From contig BFEA01000467.1 in assembly GCA_003427395.1 (NCBI GenBank), forward strand, positions 388,066 to 420,399: a DNA stretch of 32,334 nt, read 5' to 3'. The position numbers and the translations under genes were made by a program. The stretch's first letter is position 1. Each line of letters begins with the position of its first letter. Positions 17,347 to 27,299 of the stretch are shown in pieces. The stretch is from Chara braunii (taxonomy: Eukaryota; Streptophyta; Charophyceae; Charales; Characeae). The notes beneath the pieces are model-generated. The model made no database searches. It saw only the letters and a program-made list of their open reading frames with translations, and was not told the DNA's origin.

Positions 17347-17425
17347 TGCTAGTGCCAGGGTTTGAACCTGGGCAGGTAGCACTTATGCGCGTGCATAGCC
17401 AGTGCTATAACATACTGGCCAAACT
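17347..17425 (-). other. tRNA-like segment (possible SINE head or tRNA pseudogene)
   Basis: On the minus strand there is a perfect T-arm: CCAGG, 7-nt loop TTCAAAC, CCTGG (17371-17355). Upstream is an A-box-like TGGCCAGTATGTTATAGCA. Between them is a hairpin with outer TAGCACT/AGTGCTA and inner TATGC/GCATA stems (17377-17407). No matching 5' acceptor strand exists and the middle is about 9 nt too long, so it is not a normal tRNA gene. Confidence 0.45.
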
Positions 17426-17565
17426 GTATGCATGGCTGTATAGTGCGGAACGTTCGTGTTGAACAGTTCCACACCAGCTATTTATACCCCTCCCCCCCCC
17501 CAACGCCGTGGCTGCCGGTGTCTGCAGACGTGGCAATCTGCAGTGTCACGTGGACACCTGTTGAA

Positions 17566-17682
17566 GACCCCCCTGGCTAGGGGGCTGCGCCACAGACATA
17601 TATATATATTTTTTACTACTACTCACTGTTGCAGCAACAGTGTGGCAACTGCTCAAGACTCCCCCCTGGCTAGGGGGCTGTG
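17566..17682. repeat. duplicated CCCCCTGGCTAGGGGG hairpins
   Basis: CCCCCTGGCTAGGGGGCTG occurs at about 17568 and again about 97 bp later. Each copy is a perfect six-base stem with a GGCT loop, preceded by GAAGAC/CAAGAC. Confidence 0.8.
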
Positions 17683-17829
17683 TGACTGTGGCACTAGGGT
17701 GGCTGATCAAGATCTCAGCCAACCCTAGATCATCAACATCTCTTTTGTTTTGCTGTGGCATCAGGCCATCAGCCTTCTTGAAGGCCAAGATCCTGTGGAT
17801 CTTGGTAGAACCCTGCTCTTGGCCACCCA

Positions 17830-18240
17830 AGAGCCTGGTATCACCCTCCTACCATTAACCTACTACCCCCCAACCCCTTTCTCTCTTCCCCTATCATCTA
17901 ATCACCTTTTCTCCCCCCTACCATTACTCTCTATTCCTCCCTCCCTCTCCACCCACCTTCCACAACCTTTTTCTCTCCTCTCCTCCCCACTCACCATTTC
18001 TCACTAATCTCATCTACTCCTTTCCACCTTTTTCATATCCTTCTCTCCCATTCTACCATCCTCTTCTCCTCCTTCCCTCCCCCAACTACAATCCCATCAT
18101 CTCCCCCATCCCCCACCGTACCTTTTTTTTTTTCTTCTCACTTCTTTCTCTCTCTCTTCAACACTTTTTCATCCCCCCCCACACCCAACTCCAATTTTTT
18201 TTGTTTTTTCTTCTTTTCTCTTTCTCTTTGATGTAAAATT
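17830..18240. repeat. polypyrimidine tract
   Basis: About 400 nt of nearly pure C/T on the + strand with CCTCCC, CTCTCC and TTCTTTT words. No coding content. Confidence 0.8.
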
Positions 18241-18277
18241 TTTATTTTCCTCCAAAAATCTGAATCATCTTATTCCC

Positions 18278-18790
18278 TACCTCTTTTCTTATTTTCTGAT
18301 TTATTTTTTTATTTATTTTATTTATTCTGAAAATTTGAAATTTTCTGTGGCACCTCTATATCTTGCTAAGACTTAGTTTTTCTTTGTTGTCGGCGCACAT
18401 TTTCATCCCTTGGAGGTAGCGAAGCGCTGGCCAAATTTTTCCATTCTACTTAGTCTTTTTCTTGACGGCACACTTCGACCCCATGGGGGTAACGAAATGC
18501 TGCCGAATTTTTTGAAAAATTCCAAAACTTAGCTTCTCTTCATTCTCTTCCACCTCCTTATTTATTTATTTATTTACTCATTTATTTTTTCTAAAAATTT
18601 TAATTTGCGGCATTTTGAAAGTTAGTGTGTCCCTCTTGCACTTTCCTTCCTCTTGGCACATTTTTGACCCCATGCGGGGTGGGAAAATGCTACCGAAAAT
18701 CCCAAAAAAATAAATATTTTCTCTCTCCTCACTCTTTACATTTTTTTTTTTTATTTATTTTATTTATTCTTTTATTTTATTTTTATCTCG
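18278..18790. repeat. imperfect threefold leader repeat
   Basis: A module recurs at about 18389, 18466 and 18651: a GGC(G)CACA-type word, then ACCCCATG/ATCCCTTG, then GTAACGAAATGCTGCCGAA or similar. Two or three times a (TTTA)n stretch with a GAAAATTTGA/AAAAATTTTAA word lies between modules (about 18296, 18558, 18752). Spacing is irregular. Confidence 0.6.
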
Positions 18791-18902
18791 AAAATCCACT
18801 GCTTACTCTATTCTCCCTCCCCTCCATAGTTATTATTTTATTTTCTTGATTAGGTTGCCGTCACATTCCCCTAACCACCTAAACTCCGGTTAGGGTTTTT
18901 CT

Positions 18903-18927
18903 AGGGTTTAGGGTTTCCCTAAACCCT
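18903..18927. repeat. telomere-like inverted repeat
   Basis: AGGGTTTAGGG (18903-18913), TTT, then CCCTAAACCCT (18917-18927): a perfect 11-bp dyad. The arms carry the plant telomere word TTTAGGG in opposite orientations. Too short to be an interstitial telomere array. Confidence 0.7.
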
Positions 18928-19133
18928 CTACTCTCTACCTCCTCCCGTCGGGCACCCTGGACCCGAACGGCTCCTCCCCCCTCGACCGGATTCGCGCCAC
19001 CATCTCACGCGCGACCCGCTGGTCACGGGGCGAGCCGACCCACGACTACCCACTCCGCTCTCGCGGTCCGCTCCCTCTCACCGGTGGTCCTTTGTCCCCA
19101 TACCACAACCCATATCTCCCCCCACCTCCCACC

Positions 19134-19523
19134 ATGTCTACTTCCTTCCCCCCACTGCCCACGGAGAGTGCTACATCTGAGGAGATCGTCGCGGTGCAGT
19201 CCACATCCCAGGTCACCACGCAGTCAGCGGCTCCTGGTCAGGCCCATGTGGACACCATGGACCTTCATGCCGCCCTTGTAGCGATTCAGGCGCAACTCAG
19301 TACGCTTGGACCGTTGCAAGCACAAATCAATGCGCTTGCCCTCGACGTCAACCGCCTCAAGGGCTCCCCTCATCGCTCTCCCCACCGCTCCCACTCCCCA
19401 TCCCCTACCGGCTCCGATTCCGGCTCCTCAGGACTCCGGAGACGGAGTCACCACGGTTCCCCCTCCTCTGCGAGCCAGGCCCAACACTCCCCCTCAACGG
19501 TGGCGAGTGCAGCAATTGAATGA
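19134..19523 (+). pseudogene. gag-like N-terminal fragment
   Basis: The ATG at 19134 sits in CCCACCATGTCT, a good eukaryotic start context, and is preferred over an upstream in-frame TTG at 19092. The 129-residue product starts MSTSFPPLPTESATSEEIV. It has a likely coiled coil near residues 43-75 (AALVAIQ, LGPLQAQINALALDVNRLKG) and then a Ser/Pro/His/Arg-rich tail. Position after the primer-binding site, coiled coil and composition suggest the N-terminus of a Ty3/gypsy Gag. There is no CCHC zinc knuckle and no capsid domain; the frame ends abruptly at TGA where sequence character changes, so it is probably truncated by an insertion. Family assignment is inference. Confidence 0.4.
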
Positions 19524-19733
19524 GGGAAGAATGAGAACTCATAATAATCTCATAAAGTACACATAAACGAGCATGGTCAACACCTCTTAAGAGTCCTCAC
19601 TCAACCCTCAGGTCCGTCTCTCTCAATCTCTTTTCACTGCTCTTCTTTGGTGCCAAGACCCACGCCCACGTACAATCTGAGACTGAGGCTTTGTGACAAA
19701 ATGCCACTTGTAGCTAGCAAACTCTGAGCATGA
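19524..19733. other. no gene recognised
   Basis: Short AT-richer stretch between the gag-like frame and a minus-strand ORF. It is the likely left edge of the DNA that separates gag from pol. Confidence 0.35.
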
Positions 19734-20333
19734 TCATCCGAGGCACATGACTCGGTAGTTAACCATGGAGCAAAACTCCTCCCACAAGGTAGGCAGTCCG
19801 TCCACCGAAAAGGTTCCTCGTCTGAGGTAGGGATACTTGGTGGGCTCTGTCAACGCCTCAATGTCGATCACTGTTAGGGAGATGTACCTCTTTGCCAATC
19901 CAATCACATGCAGCCAGCTCATGCCATCTGTGAGAAGAGAAGGGACTAGAGGCCTAGGATAGTCAGTATAAAACATCGGCCCGAAGCTACTAATCAACGT
20001 AGTGCCACTCTCATCGAGCTCCCTCTCTCTCTGCTCAAGATATTCTGTGGCTGAGATCCAGACTGGATCAAAAAGTTCATGAGCCTCCTTGCCCTTCTTC
20101 AGATAAGGCCTCAGATCGTGGATAGTGCCATCAGCAAAACTGGTCTGTACAACGAAGATTGACAGATCTCCCTATCTGAAATCAATGGCACTAACGTACT
20201 GATAATGAAATGCCTCTTTGCATGAGATCCGATTGAGGTTGGCCAGCACTGACTCGCTGACCCGCGTAGATTGAACCGTGCTCATGAGTACTCTTGCCAG
20301 TGCAAGCCGATCAGACGGTTCCAGGAAAACAAA
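19734..20333 (-). pseudogene. unknown protein, one in-frame TAG
   Basis: A minus-strand frame is open from 20333, with an ATG at 20285-20283 (MSTVQSTRVSESVL), to TGA at 19736-19734, broken only by TAG at 20174-20172. About 199 codons in all. Amino-acid use looks like a globular protein: LFDPVWISATEYLEQRE, FYTDYPRPLVPSLL, WLHVIGLAKRYISLTVID and TLWEEFCSMV. No hydrophobic anchor and no motif I recognise. EPSDRLALARVL just upstream of the ATG is also in frame, so the true start may be earlier or an exon junction may lie near 20333, where a degenerate repeat begins. It could be transposon-borne or a host-gene remnant. Confidence 0.45.
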
Positions 20334-20334
20334 T

Positions 20335-20475
20335 TATCAAACTGTTTGCAGGAAACTGATTGCTGCAAACTGATTACCAATAATAGCTGATTGCTAATGA
20401 TTGACTGCTGATTAAATGATTGCTGATGACTGATTACTGAAAACTGTTTGCTGAAAATTGAATGTTGAAAACTGT
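20335..20475. repeat. degenerate AAACTG/TGATTGCTG repeat
   Basis: Irregular repeats of AAACTG, TGATTGCTGA and GACTGATTACTG follow one another. The minus-strand Gln/Ser-rich frame is a by-product. Composition matches the 20876 minisatellite. Confidence 0.7.
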
Positions 20476-20521
20476 TGTTTTGAAGTCTAGCCAATTCTCT
20501 ACAGTCCGCCTGTAACTTGTC

Positions 20522-20596
20522 TCACTGAGAATCCCGGACAACCTTCCTTGCTTCCTCTACAGTGCCCACTGAGGAAATAGTAGCGCACAATCTGTC
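20522..20596 (-). pseudogene. short peptide module, copy 1
   Basis: A minus-strand 24-codon stretch DRLCATISSVGTVEEARKVV ends in TGA. It pairs with the module at 21850-21921. The conserved core is ISSVG-x-VEEAR-x-VV, and both end with Gln-stop. The changes are mostly synonymous or conservative, suggesting former coding function or an exon-like repeat. Confidence 0.35.
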
Positions 20597-20875
20597 GTTT
20601 TTATCATGTAAATTATAAGTGTACTCAATCCGACTGTGATCTCTCAACAGCGTCTAAGCGTATTCCATCATCATGATTGTCTGCTGATTGTACTCTTCCG
20701 CTGCGCTCTCCCTCCAGTCCTTTGCCACGCCTTGACGCAGTGAACATGCCACCCTTATAGTGTCACTATCACCCATTCCTCCCCCGAGTTTTCGTCGTTT
20801 GGCTACTAGTTGACTGCCACTACCGAAATTACCGCTCCAGGGGGCTGTTTCCAACTATTGACCGGTTGCTGTTTT
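20597..20875. other. no gene recognised
   Basis: Unique-looking DNA between the peptide module and the 23-bp minisatellite. A 66-codon minus frame has no motif. Confidence 0.35.
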
Positions 20876-21013
20876 GGAAACTGAGTACTTGCTGCTTCGA
20901 AAACTGACTGCTTGTGGTTCTGAAAACTGACTGCTTGAGGTTATGAAAACTAGTTGCTTGTGGTTCTGAAAACTGGTTGCTTGTGGTTCTGATAACTGAT
21001 CTAGTAGTTGTTC
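20876..21013. repeat. 23-bp minisatellite, six units
   Basis: Units start at 20876, 20899, 20922, 20945, 20968 and 20991. The consensus is GAAAACTGRCTGCTTGTGG followed by TTCT, with the outer units most diverged. The period is not a multiple of three, so it is not a protein repeat. Confidence 0.9.
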
Positions 21014-21849
21014 GGGAATTGAAGAATTGTTGGTCAGAGGACTGTGGCTGCTATTTAGGAAACTAATTGGCTACTTAATTGTTTGAAAGTTGTCCGTGTA
21101 GTCACCGGCACATTGGGCCACTGATCCATGAAGCAGCATACCGTACTGCTGCAAAGAGAAGACTGCAGCCTGTTATTACTTACTACCGGTGACCTTTCCG
21201 GGGCCGCATTGAGCACTGCTGGCTCACACGAGCTTGGTCCTGGCCTGTTCAACAGTTTCAGAACTTGAACAGGTACTGTGTAGCCTCCCGTCATGTCCGT
21301 GGAAATAAATCACATATTCGACATATTTTCTCTCTCCCGCTGTTCTGACTGCGAATTCTCTCTGAGTTAATCTGTGTCTTTCCATGTCTTTACATGATTC
21401 TTCTTCCTATCCCTCTTTCTTTTCCCTGATTAGCGTGCTTTTCACCACTAGGATCTCATCATCCTTCATGTTCCCCCTCCTTTTCTTTACGCTCAGATCA
21501 CACAGTAGTAAGCCTCGAATTCTAGGTAAGTAGCCATCCTCGAGTATGAAGTAATTTGTACGCAAACTGGACGATGTTTGATAACTGTCTGTTTGCTGTT
21601 TGCTCGCTGTTTGAAAACTGTCATCCGAGCACTGGTTAGACTCTGATTGAGTGCAGCTTGAATGATATTAGCTGCTTTTTTATTGTATGTCCGATTGTTA
21701 GTCTGGTTGCTGTTCTGGTTACAACAGTTTGCTGCTTTTCGTCTCTTGTTGGCTTGTTGTATGCTTGACTAGGACTAGTTTCAAGTCTGGTTCATTTCCT
21801 CCATTTAATATTTGCTCATTTGCCCAGGGAATAATAGACTGGTTTTCTC
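21014..21849. other. no gene; further AACTG-type words
   Basis: No convincing ORF. 21575-21735 again contains TGTTTGCTG, GAAAACTG and GGTTGCTGTTCTGG words, a third, more decayed patch of the same repeat type. Confidence 0.4.
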
Positions 21850-21921
21850 TCATTGGCACCCACAGACTACTCTCCTTGCCTCCTCAACGGAGCCCACAGA
21901 TGAGATGATTGCTCACAGTTT
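21850..21921 (-). pseudogene. short peptide module, copy 2
   Basis: Minus-strand reading K-L-stop-AIISSVGSVEEARRVV, ending Gln-stop. Homologous to 20522-20596 and, like it, followed on the plus-strand-left side by AACTG-type repeats. So a larger unit of module plus minisatellite was probably duplicated about 1.3 kb apart. Confidence 0.35.
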
Positions 21922-24900
21922 TCCCCATGGTTGGATTACCGCTCCTCTTATCAGTTAACTCATGCTCGGGGCCGACATCTGTCTACTGCAACACTTCTGG
22001 TAACTGTGAATCGTGAGAGCCCCAGGGCAACTCATACCGGTCTGGCGATGCTTAAAGTCCCACTTCAGGTTCGATTCTAAGGTGATGTCAGACAATTACT
22101 CCTTCCTGGTTGATGGGGTGGACAAGTCAGTACTATACAAAGTTTGTTTCCACGTTCAATAACTTACTGAACATTTTCCCAAGTAGTACTGCATGATCGA
22201 GCGGCCACAGGTGTCCTCCCAGCATGATTAACAAAAGACTTTGACGCAAGGAGGCTGTTCCAAGGCTAAAACTCGGTGGTTCTAATCAGGCTAGAGGAGG
22301 CTGCAATTGGCAACGAGTAGTTAAGTGAGTTAAGGTACATGTCGAAAGACCCCCGCGTCCGATCGGGCTCAATACGCAAAGGGTTTGTTCGGGATTTGCC
22401 TACCCGTCCAGGCCGCGTTTGTAGAAGTTAGAGCATGACAATTTGCTCGTTCGTTACTTAGCGGTGGTGATGCTTATCTCTACACCGTTACTCCTAGGCC
22501 TCAGAATTTTAAATGCTGAATAGAGAGTCCGGTGACGGCCCCTTCTTGTAAAAGGAATACACAGTATCACCAGTGAAGGCCCCGGTTACTGTGTGTTGCG
22601 AGTCACAGGTTCTGCTTGATTAGTTCTCGAATTACCGCGGAGGGAAGGTGATCTTCATCCGAGCAATACAAGAATTACTGCAGGTAGTAGTTCGTGTTCA
22701 AGGATCCACGCATGGGCTATGCAGAGCGACACTCGAAACAGTCCTTGCGAGAATTATCCATCCTAGTTACTCATAGCTAATCTCCGTCGAGCAGAAACCA
22801 TGCTATCAAGTAAGCTACTTTTCTCAGTAGTTGACTCTTTCCCTTATGACTCATCACTTGACAACAACGTTCCAGATTACCATGCTCTCATACGTTTACT
22901 ATACTTGGTAAGATCACGTAATCTCAGCGGTGATTTGCACTTTCCCCGGCCACTCGCACTTTCGTTGACTCGAGAGATAATGCAACTCTAAACACCACGG
23001 GCTCTACGTGGCTGCTCAAGATCCCCTAGAGTGACCACGCACCACGTAATCATTGTATCCACGAACGCGCCCAATTGAACGCTCGTTCACTCATTCAAGT
23101 ACTTATTAGGATCACAGATCAAGAAAACATGCAAATTTGTTTAGTCGTACACGCTTTCAGTCACACCAAAGTATAGAAACTCGTGAGACCGTACGCTCGC
23201 ACGACTGTCTGCAAGGGGTGAGGAGATAGACTGAAGTTCTTATCTGCGCTTATGCTCCCAACCCCTGTCAAGCCCACACTCTCAGCATGAAAGCAAAGCT
23301 CTTAGGCAATCATCGCTGGAATTACAAACAAAGTCAGAGAGCGTCACAAATCCAAAGCTTATTTCATATCGTTTCTTGTCCCAAAATTGTCAATCTCTTT
23401 TTTTCCCTAATTCTGCTTAATGCTCCTGTTATTCAAACATGACTTCCGGAGTTGATTATCAGCACGGATACCAGGGGTGATAATCAGGGCATCGTCTCGC
23501 TCATTTTGGGTTTCACTTGACTCTATTTAGCGATACTCGCTTCGCTAGTAAACTCACGAGTTCTTCGCCCCGATCTTTCTGTTTCTACCGACACTAAAGT
23601 GTTAGTAAACCATAAGACAGTCACAATGTCCTGACTCTCACAGCCACAAGGATTAGAACACTGAGCGAAGGGGATGTAGTTTTCTTGTGCTATCATGCTT
23701 TGACAGGGAGTGCAAACTTTGAAGACTGAATTTACATATAATCAAACATTACTTAGCTCTTGTCTCCGACCAACAGGCTCAATTAGCTCAGTTGCTGTCA
23801 CCGAGTTACCAAGCAAGGATGAGGGTGACGTCAACCATCAGTTACTTATCCTTTTCATGCTCGCGAAACTTATCTAGCCAAAAACTGAACAAACGCACGG
23901 TAGACCAGCTGCTTATCCGGTCACAACCTATTCTGTTTGGTCGAAGATGGCGAATGTCTTCGTTCGCTCCGGATAGTAAGTAATGATCAAGACCCCAATT
24001 CAGCTATCTCAGACCCTCGACCCCAAGACCATTCGAGCTCTTCCCATAATACATCCGACTTTTGCTTGGACTTTTTTATCTTACATTCGTGCAGTAGAAG
24101 GTGTCATCGCACCGAACTCACACGTAGCGTTAGGGAGGGAACACGATCCCCTCCTACTCAAGGGATCATGCTGCTCAGTTAATCCAGAGAAACTTTCTGG
24201 ATACGCTCCTTGCTGGGGGGGGGGGAAGACAACGACACAGGGACAACTACTGATGTCAACAAAAGCTATCGACAGCACACTGCAATGTCCTCAGTTCTAC
24301 TTCGCGATTTTCCTCTTGGTCGCGTTACTCACCTACCTTCTCTTAGCATGTCACTAGTGACGGAGAGAAGAAACCATATTACGACTCTCAGATCAGCCCC
24401 GTGATGATGCTAATGATCACTTACCATGGAACGATTATCATCGGCGCGAGTAAGTAGCAACTAGCTTCTGCTGCTAGCGCGCTCACTCTCTTTTATTTTA
24501 CCTCGTCCCCTCCCTTCTTTTCCTTCATTCCTCATCCTTGCCCTCAAGCTATAGGTCGCAGGCTCCAATCTAAAAAATCCCACACCGATTAGTAGAAAAA
24601 GGTTGACATCACCAAGAATGCTACTCAAAAGTCGGAGCCTCCTTTCTTGTCTATTCCCCCACGGCTCCCCCAGCAACTAGCTCATAGTCAAAACAGATCA
24701 CGCATACGCCGATCATAGTAGATGCGTTGAGCCTGTTTGCGCAGACACCAACTCGGCTTCTCACCGGTCACACACTGATTAGCAGGTAATTACGGCCCAC
24801 GCACAAGTGAAAAGTTGTTGATCCGTGTCCAAGACAGGGAGGGACCGTGCTCAGCGCGCGGCAAGTGGATCGAGTAGCAACCTACACCACGCCCTGCAGA

Positions 24901-25311
24901 CTAGCCTCTTTTAACAGACACTTCTCATTTTGCTCGGGCAGGTTCCCCTTTTCCCCCTTATCTTTTCGTCATTGCTGCAGCTGCAGTCACGTCTCGCGAG
25001 CATACGAGTAGCGATTAGTGTACAGGTGCAGACACGTCACGCGAGCGTGCAAGAAGCAGTTGACATCAACCGCACTCTGCAAGCTCTCGTCCCACTTCGC
25101 TCACACAGTTGCCCCCTCCGCTGACTCTCCTCTCACACATCAGGCCACGTCTCACACACTCCCGTAACCGCCCCGCGACTACCTGTCTTTTCCCTCTTTG
25201 ACCTCCCTCTCGCTGTCCAGCCACGCCACCTGTCGTGCGTGTCCTGTGTTGCTGCACTTGCCTTCACGTTTTGAGTTCAGCTCGCTCCCGTTGACCTCTG
25301 GTCCCGGACCA
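21922..25311. other. about 3.4 kb without recognisable gene
   Basis: Only short frames (at most 124 codons) without motifs, on either strand. There is a G run at about 24217-24227 and a weak 45-bp repeat near 24980-25050 (CACGTCTCGCGAGC/CACGTCACGCGAGC). No tRNA, TIR or LTR ends were recognised. The balanced composition differs from the pyrimidine-rich gag and pol flanks. Confidence 0.4.
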
Positions 25312-25833
25312 TCACACTCGTCCTTTCCCTCTGCCTCGTTCCTCTCCCGTCCCGCGGCCTCTGGGCGCTAGTTGCTGAGAGCTGGCCTCGGGTCCGTGCT
25401 CCACTGGCTTCACCGCCCGGTGATGCCTCTCGATCTCGCCTGGTCTATTCCAGGACCTGAGATCCGTCTCCCGGTCTGCATCACTCATCTCGCTTTCCCC
25501 TCCTGAGTCTCTGTCCTGGTGGACCTGTTCCAGGTCCGCTGTGTCCATCGAGGTCTCTGTCTCGTGATAGGCCACCGTTATCTGTAGCCTTGTCGTCACT
25601 CCGTCCCGTCTGCAGCGTCTCTCAGCCCGGTCTCTCGCCTCCGAAATCGCGTCCTGCAACTTCGGATTAGTCTGCATCTCCCCCTCTCTTGCTCCCTCAA
25701 CGTTGATCTTCATTACCAACTCATCTCCACCGTCATAATTGAGTATGACGGTAATCCAGGGCCCTTCCCCGGACACAGGCTTCCAGCAGGCCTGGTGATA
25801 CCAGTACCCGGGCCTATACCCATGCAACGCCAT
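25312..25833 (-). CDS. intact ORF of unknown function, 173 residues
   Basis: It starts at an ATG (25833-25831), and the frame is open a further 15 or so codons upstream. The N-terminus is aromatic-rich (MALHGYRPGYWYHQACW), followed by a beta-like segment (WITVILNYDGGDELVMKINV). A helical Arg/Glu-rich part comes next (AISEARDRAERRCRRDG), then a very acidic, then basic, low-complexity tail (SGGESEMSDADRE; GRGTGEERGRGKGR). No family is recognised. It is the longest clean ORF in the gag-to-pol interval and lies on the opposite strand to pol. It may be an exon or a transposon accessory ORF. No promoter or poly(A) signal was established. Confidence 0.45.
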   Translation of the reverse strand: MALHGYRPGYWYHQACWKPVSGEGPWITVILNYDGGDELVMKINVEGAREGEMQTNPKLQDAISEARDRAERRCRRDGVTTRLQITVAYHETETSMDTADLEQVHQDRDSGGESEMSDADRETDLRSWNRPGEIERHHRAVKPVEHGPEASSQQLAPRGRGTGEERGRGKGRV

Positions 25834-27299
25834 AGCTGCCCTTTCTCTATAGACAACGTCTACCTGGTAGACAACTCAGCGCAAAGCCACCAACTTCCGA
25901 TAGCACACCTCCCTACACCGGAGTCTGCGGCACAAACACACAGACAGCGTGCTACCGGGTGCTCGCCGCGGATGTTATCCCAACTTACCCTTCTTTCTTA
26001 TAGGGCTTTCCTCTGCGTTCTGAATGAGGGACTTAGATTAGTCCTTTTCAGACTCTACCGCATTTCAAGAATTCTAAAACAATAGATTAATAATTAACTC
26101 TTAGAAACTAACACTTAAGCCTAGAACCCAATGGTTGATCGCGCATCAAACTCACACTTGTCAGTCCCAGACCCTAGCAATATGAATGCAGGTTTGCCGC
26201 TGTGGTCCCATAACGGGGTACTAGAAGTCACTTCTCCCTTTTTAAATTGCAGCGCAGGTCCACCTTCATCGGGTACCCATGTCCGATGGCAAGGAGGGGG
26301 CTTATGACCCTCCACAGGGGGGTGATAGGCCTCCTATCGATGCGGCCGCGGGTCACCCTTCTTTTGGGGTCACATCGCACGGTGCCAGATCGGGGCTCAC
26401 CCGCGGATAGTATATGCAAGGTCGGCCTACTTAGGCTACGGACTATTGGTTTTGAAATTCGAACCGTTGGCTTCCCGCGAAAGGATAAGCCAACAGGTTG
26501 AAAACCAAATTTAGAAAAACAAAGTAGTAATAAAGAAATAATAATAATACCAATAACAATAATAATAATATCAATCGCTGAAAAGGAAAGGGTGGCGTCC
26601 CATAATTTCTCCGCGCAACACCCTTGCCTGAACAGCGATCCACGTTCACGCACAAATCTTGCACCCGACTTTCAACCTTTCTCGTTCCTTTTCTTTCTTT
26701 TACTATGTTTTTTTTCATTTTTCTTTTTCCTTTCAGTCCTCACTGTATCTACCTCTTTACCTGGCCATCGTGGTCCCGCTGCAAGGTTCGGACGAATGAG
26801 TCTGATACAGGCGATATACAAGGGGTAGGAAAAGCTCCAGGCCATAAGGTCGCAGTTGTAGTTCGAAAACCCAAATCGACGCCCCCCCCCCCCCCTGCGA
26901 AGTGACAGACCGACAGGCGGAAAACTGAAAATTTGGGAAATTAAGTAATAACATTAATAATAATAATAATAATAATAACAATCAGTAAGTCAAATGGAAA
27001 GGGGATCGTAACATCACAGTGGCCCGAAGCCGCTGGATTTTCCCCCGAACTAAAGCGAGTTCAAATTCGGCGCTTTGTTTCCTCTCTTTTTAGCGACCTC
27101 TATTTTGTGCACCTAACCCATAACCCGGCTAGAGGGCATTTGGCGCGCAGTAGAAAAGGCTGAGCTGGTCTTTTCACCTCCGCGTCCCAGGGCGAACCCG
27201 GTGGCTACCACGGTCACAAGCCGGTTGTGCTCTGCTGTACAGCAGGGCGCCGAGCCTGCGTGGACCAATGAAAGTCCTGTGGCGCACCCCTCTTGTTGA
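25834..27299. other. no gene recognised; two AAT-repeat patches
   Basis: AAT-type repeats at about 26535-26572 and 26952-26981 are each followed by a GGAAAGGG word, hinting at a diverged duplication about 410 bp apart. A C run of 14 or so lies at about 26881-26895. The pol frame is closed by a TGA at 27297-27299. Upstream of it the same frame has further stops and no zinc knuckle. Confidence 0.4.

Larger units (their letters stand above)
17043..19133 (+). other. long retrotransposon leader, non-coding
   Basis: About 2.1 kb between primer-binding site and gag-like start without a convincing ORF. It holds an AT hairpin, a tRNA-like segment, C-rich hairpins, a long pyrimidine tract, a threefold tandem repeat and a telomere-like dyad, each listed separately. 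Leader-type tandem repeats and pyrimidine bias are common in large plant Ty3/gypsy elements; that this is one continuous leader is an inference. Confidence 0.5.

Noticed and set aside
17347-17425. Functional tRNA gene
   Set aside because: There is no complementary acceptor stem and the segment between D-arm and T-arm is too long. Kept only as tRNA-like.
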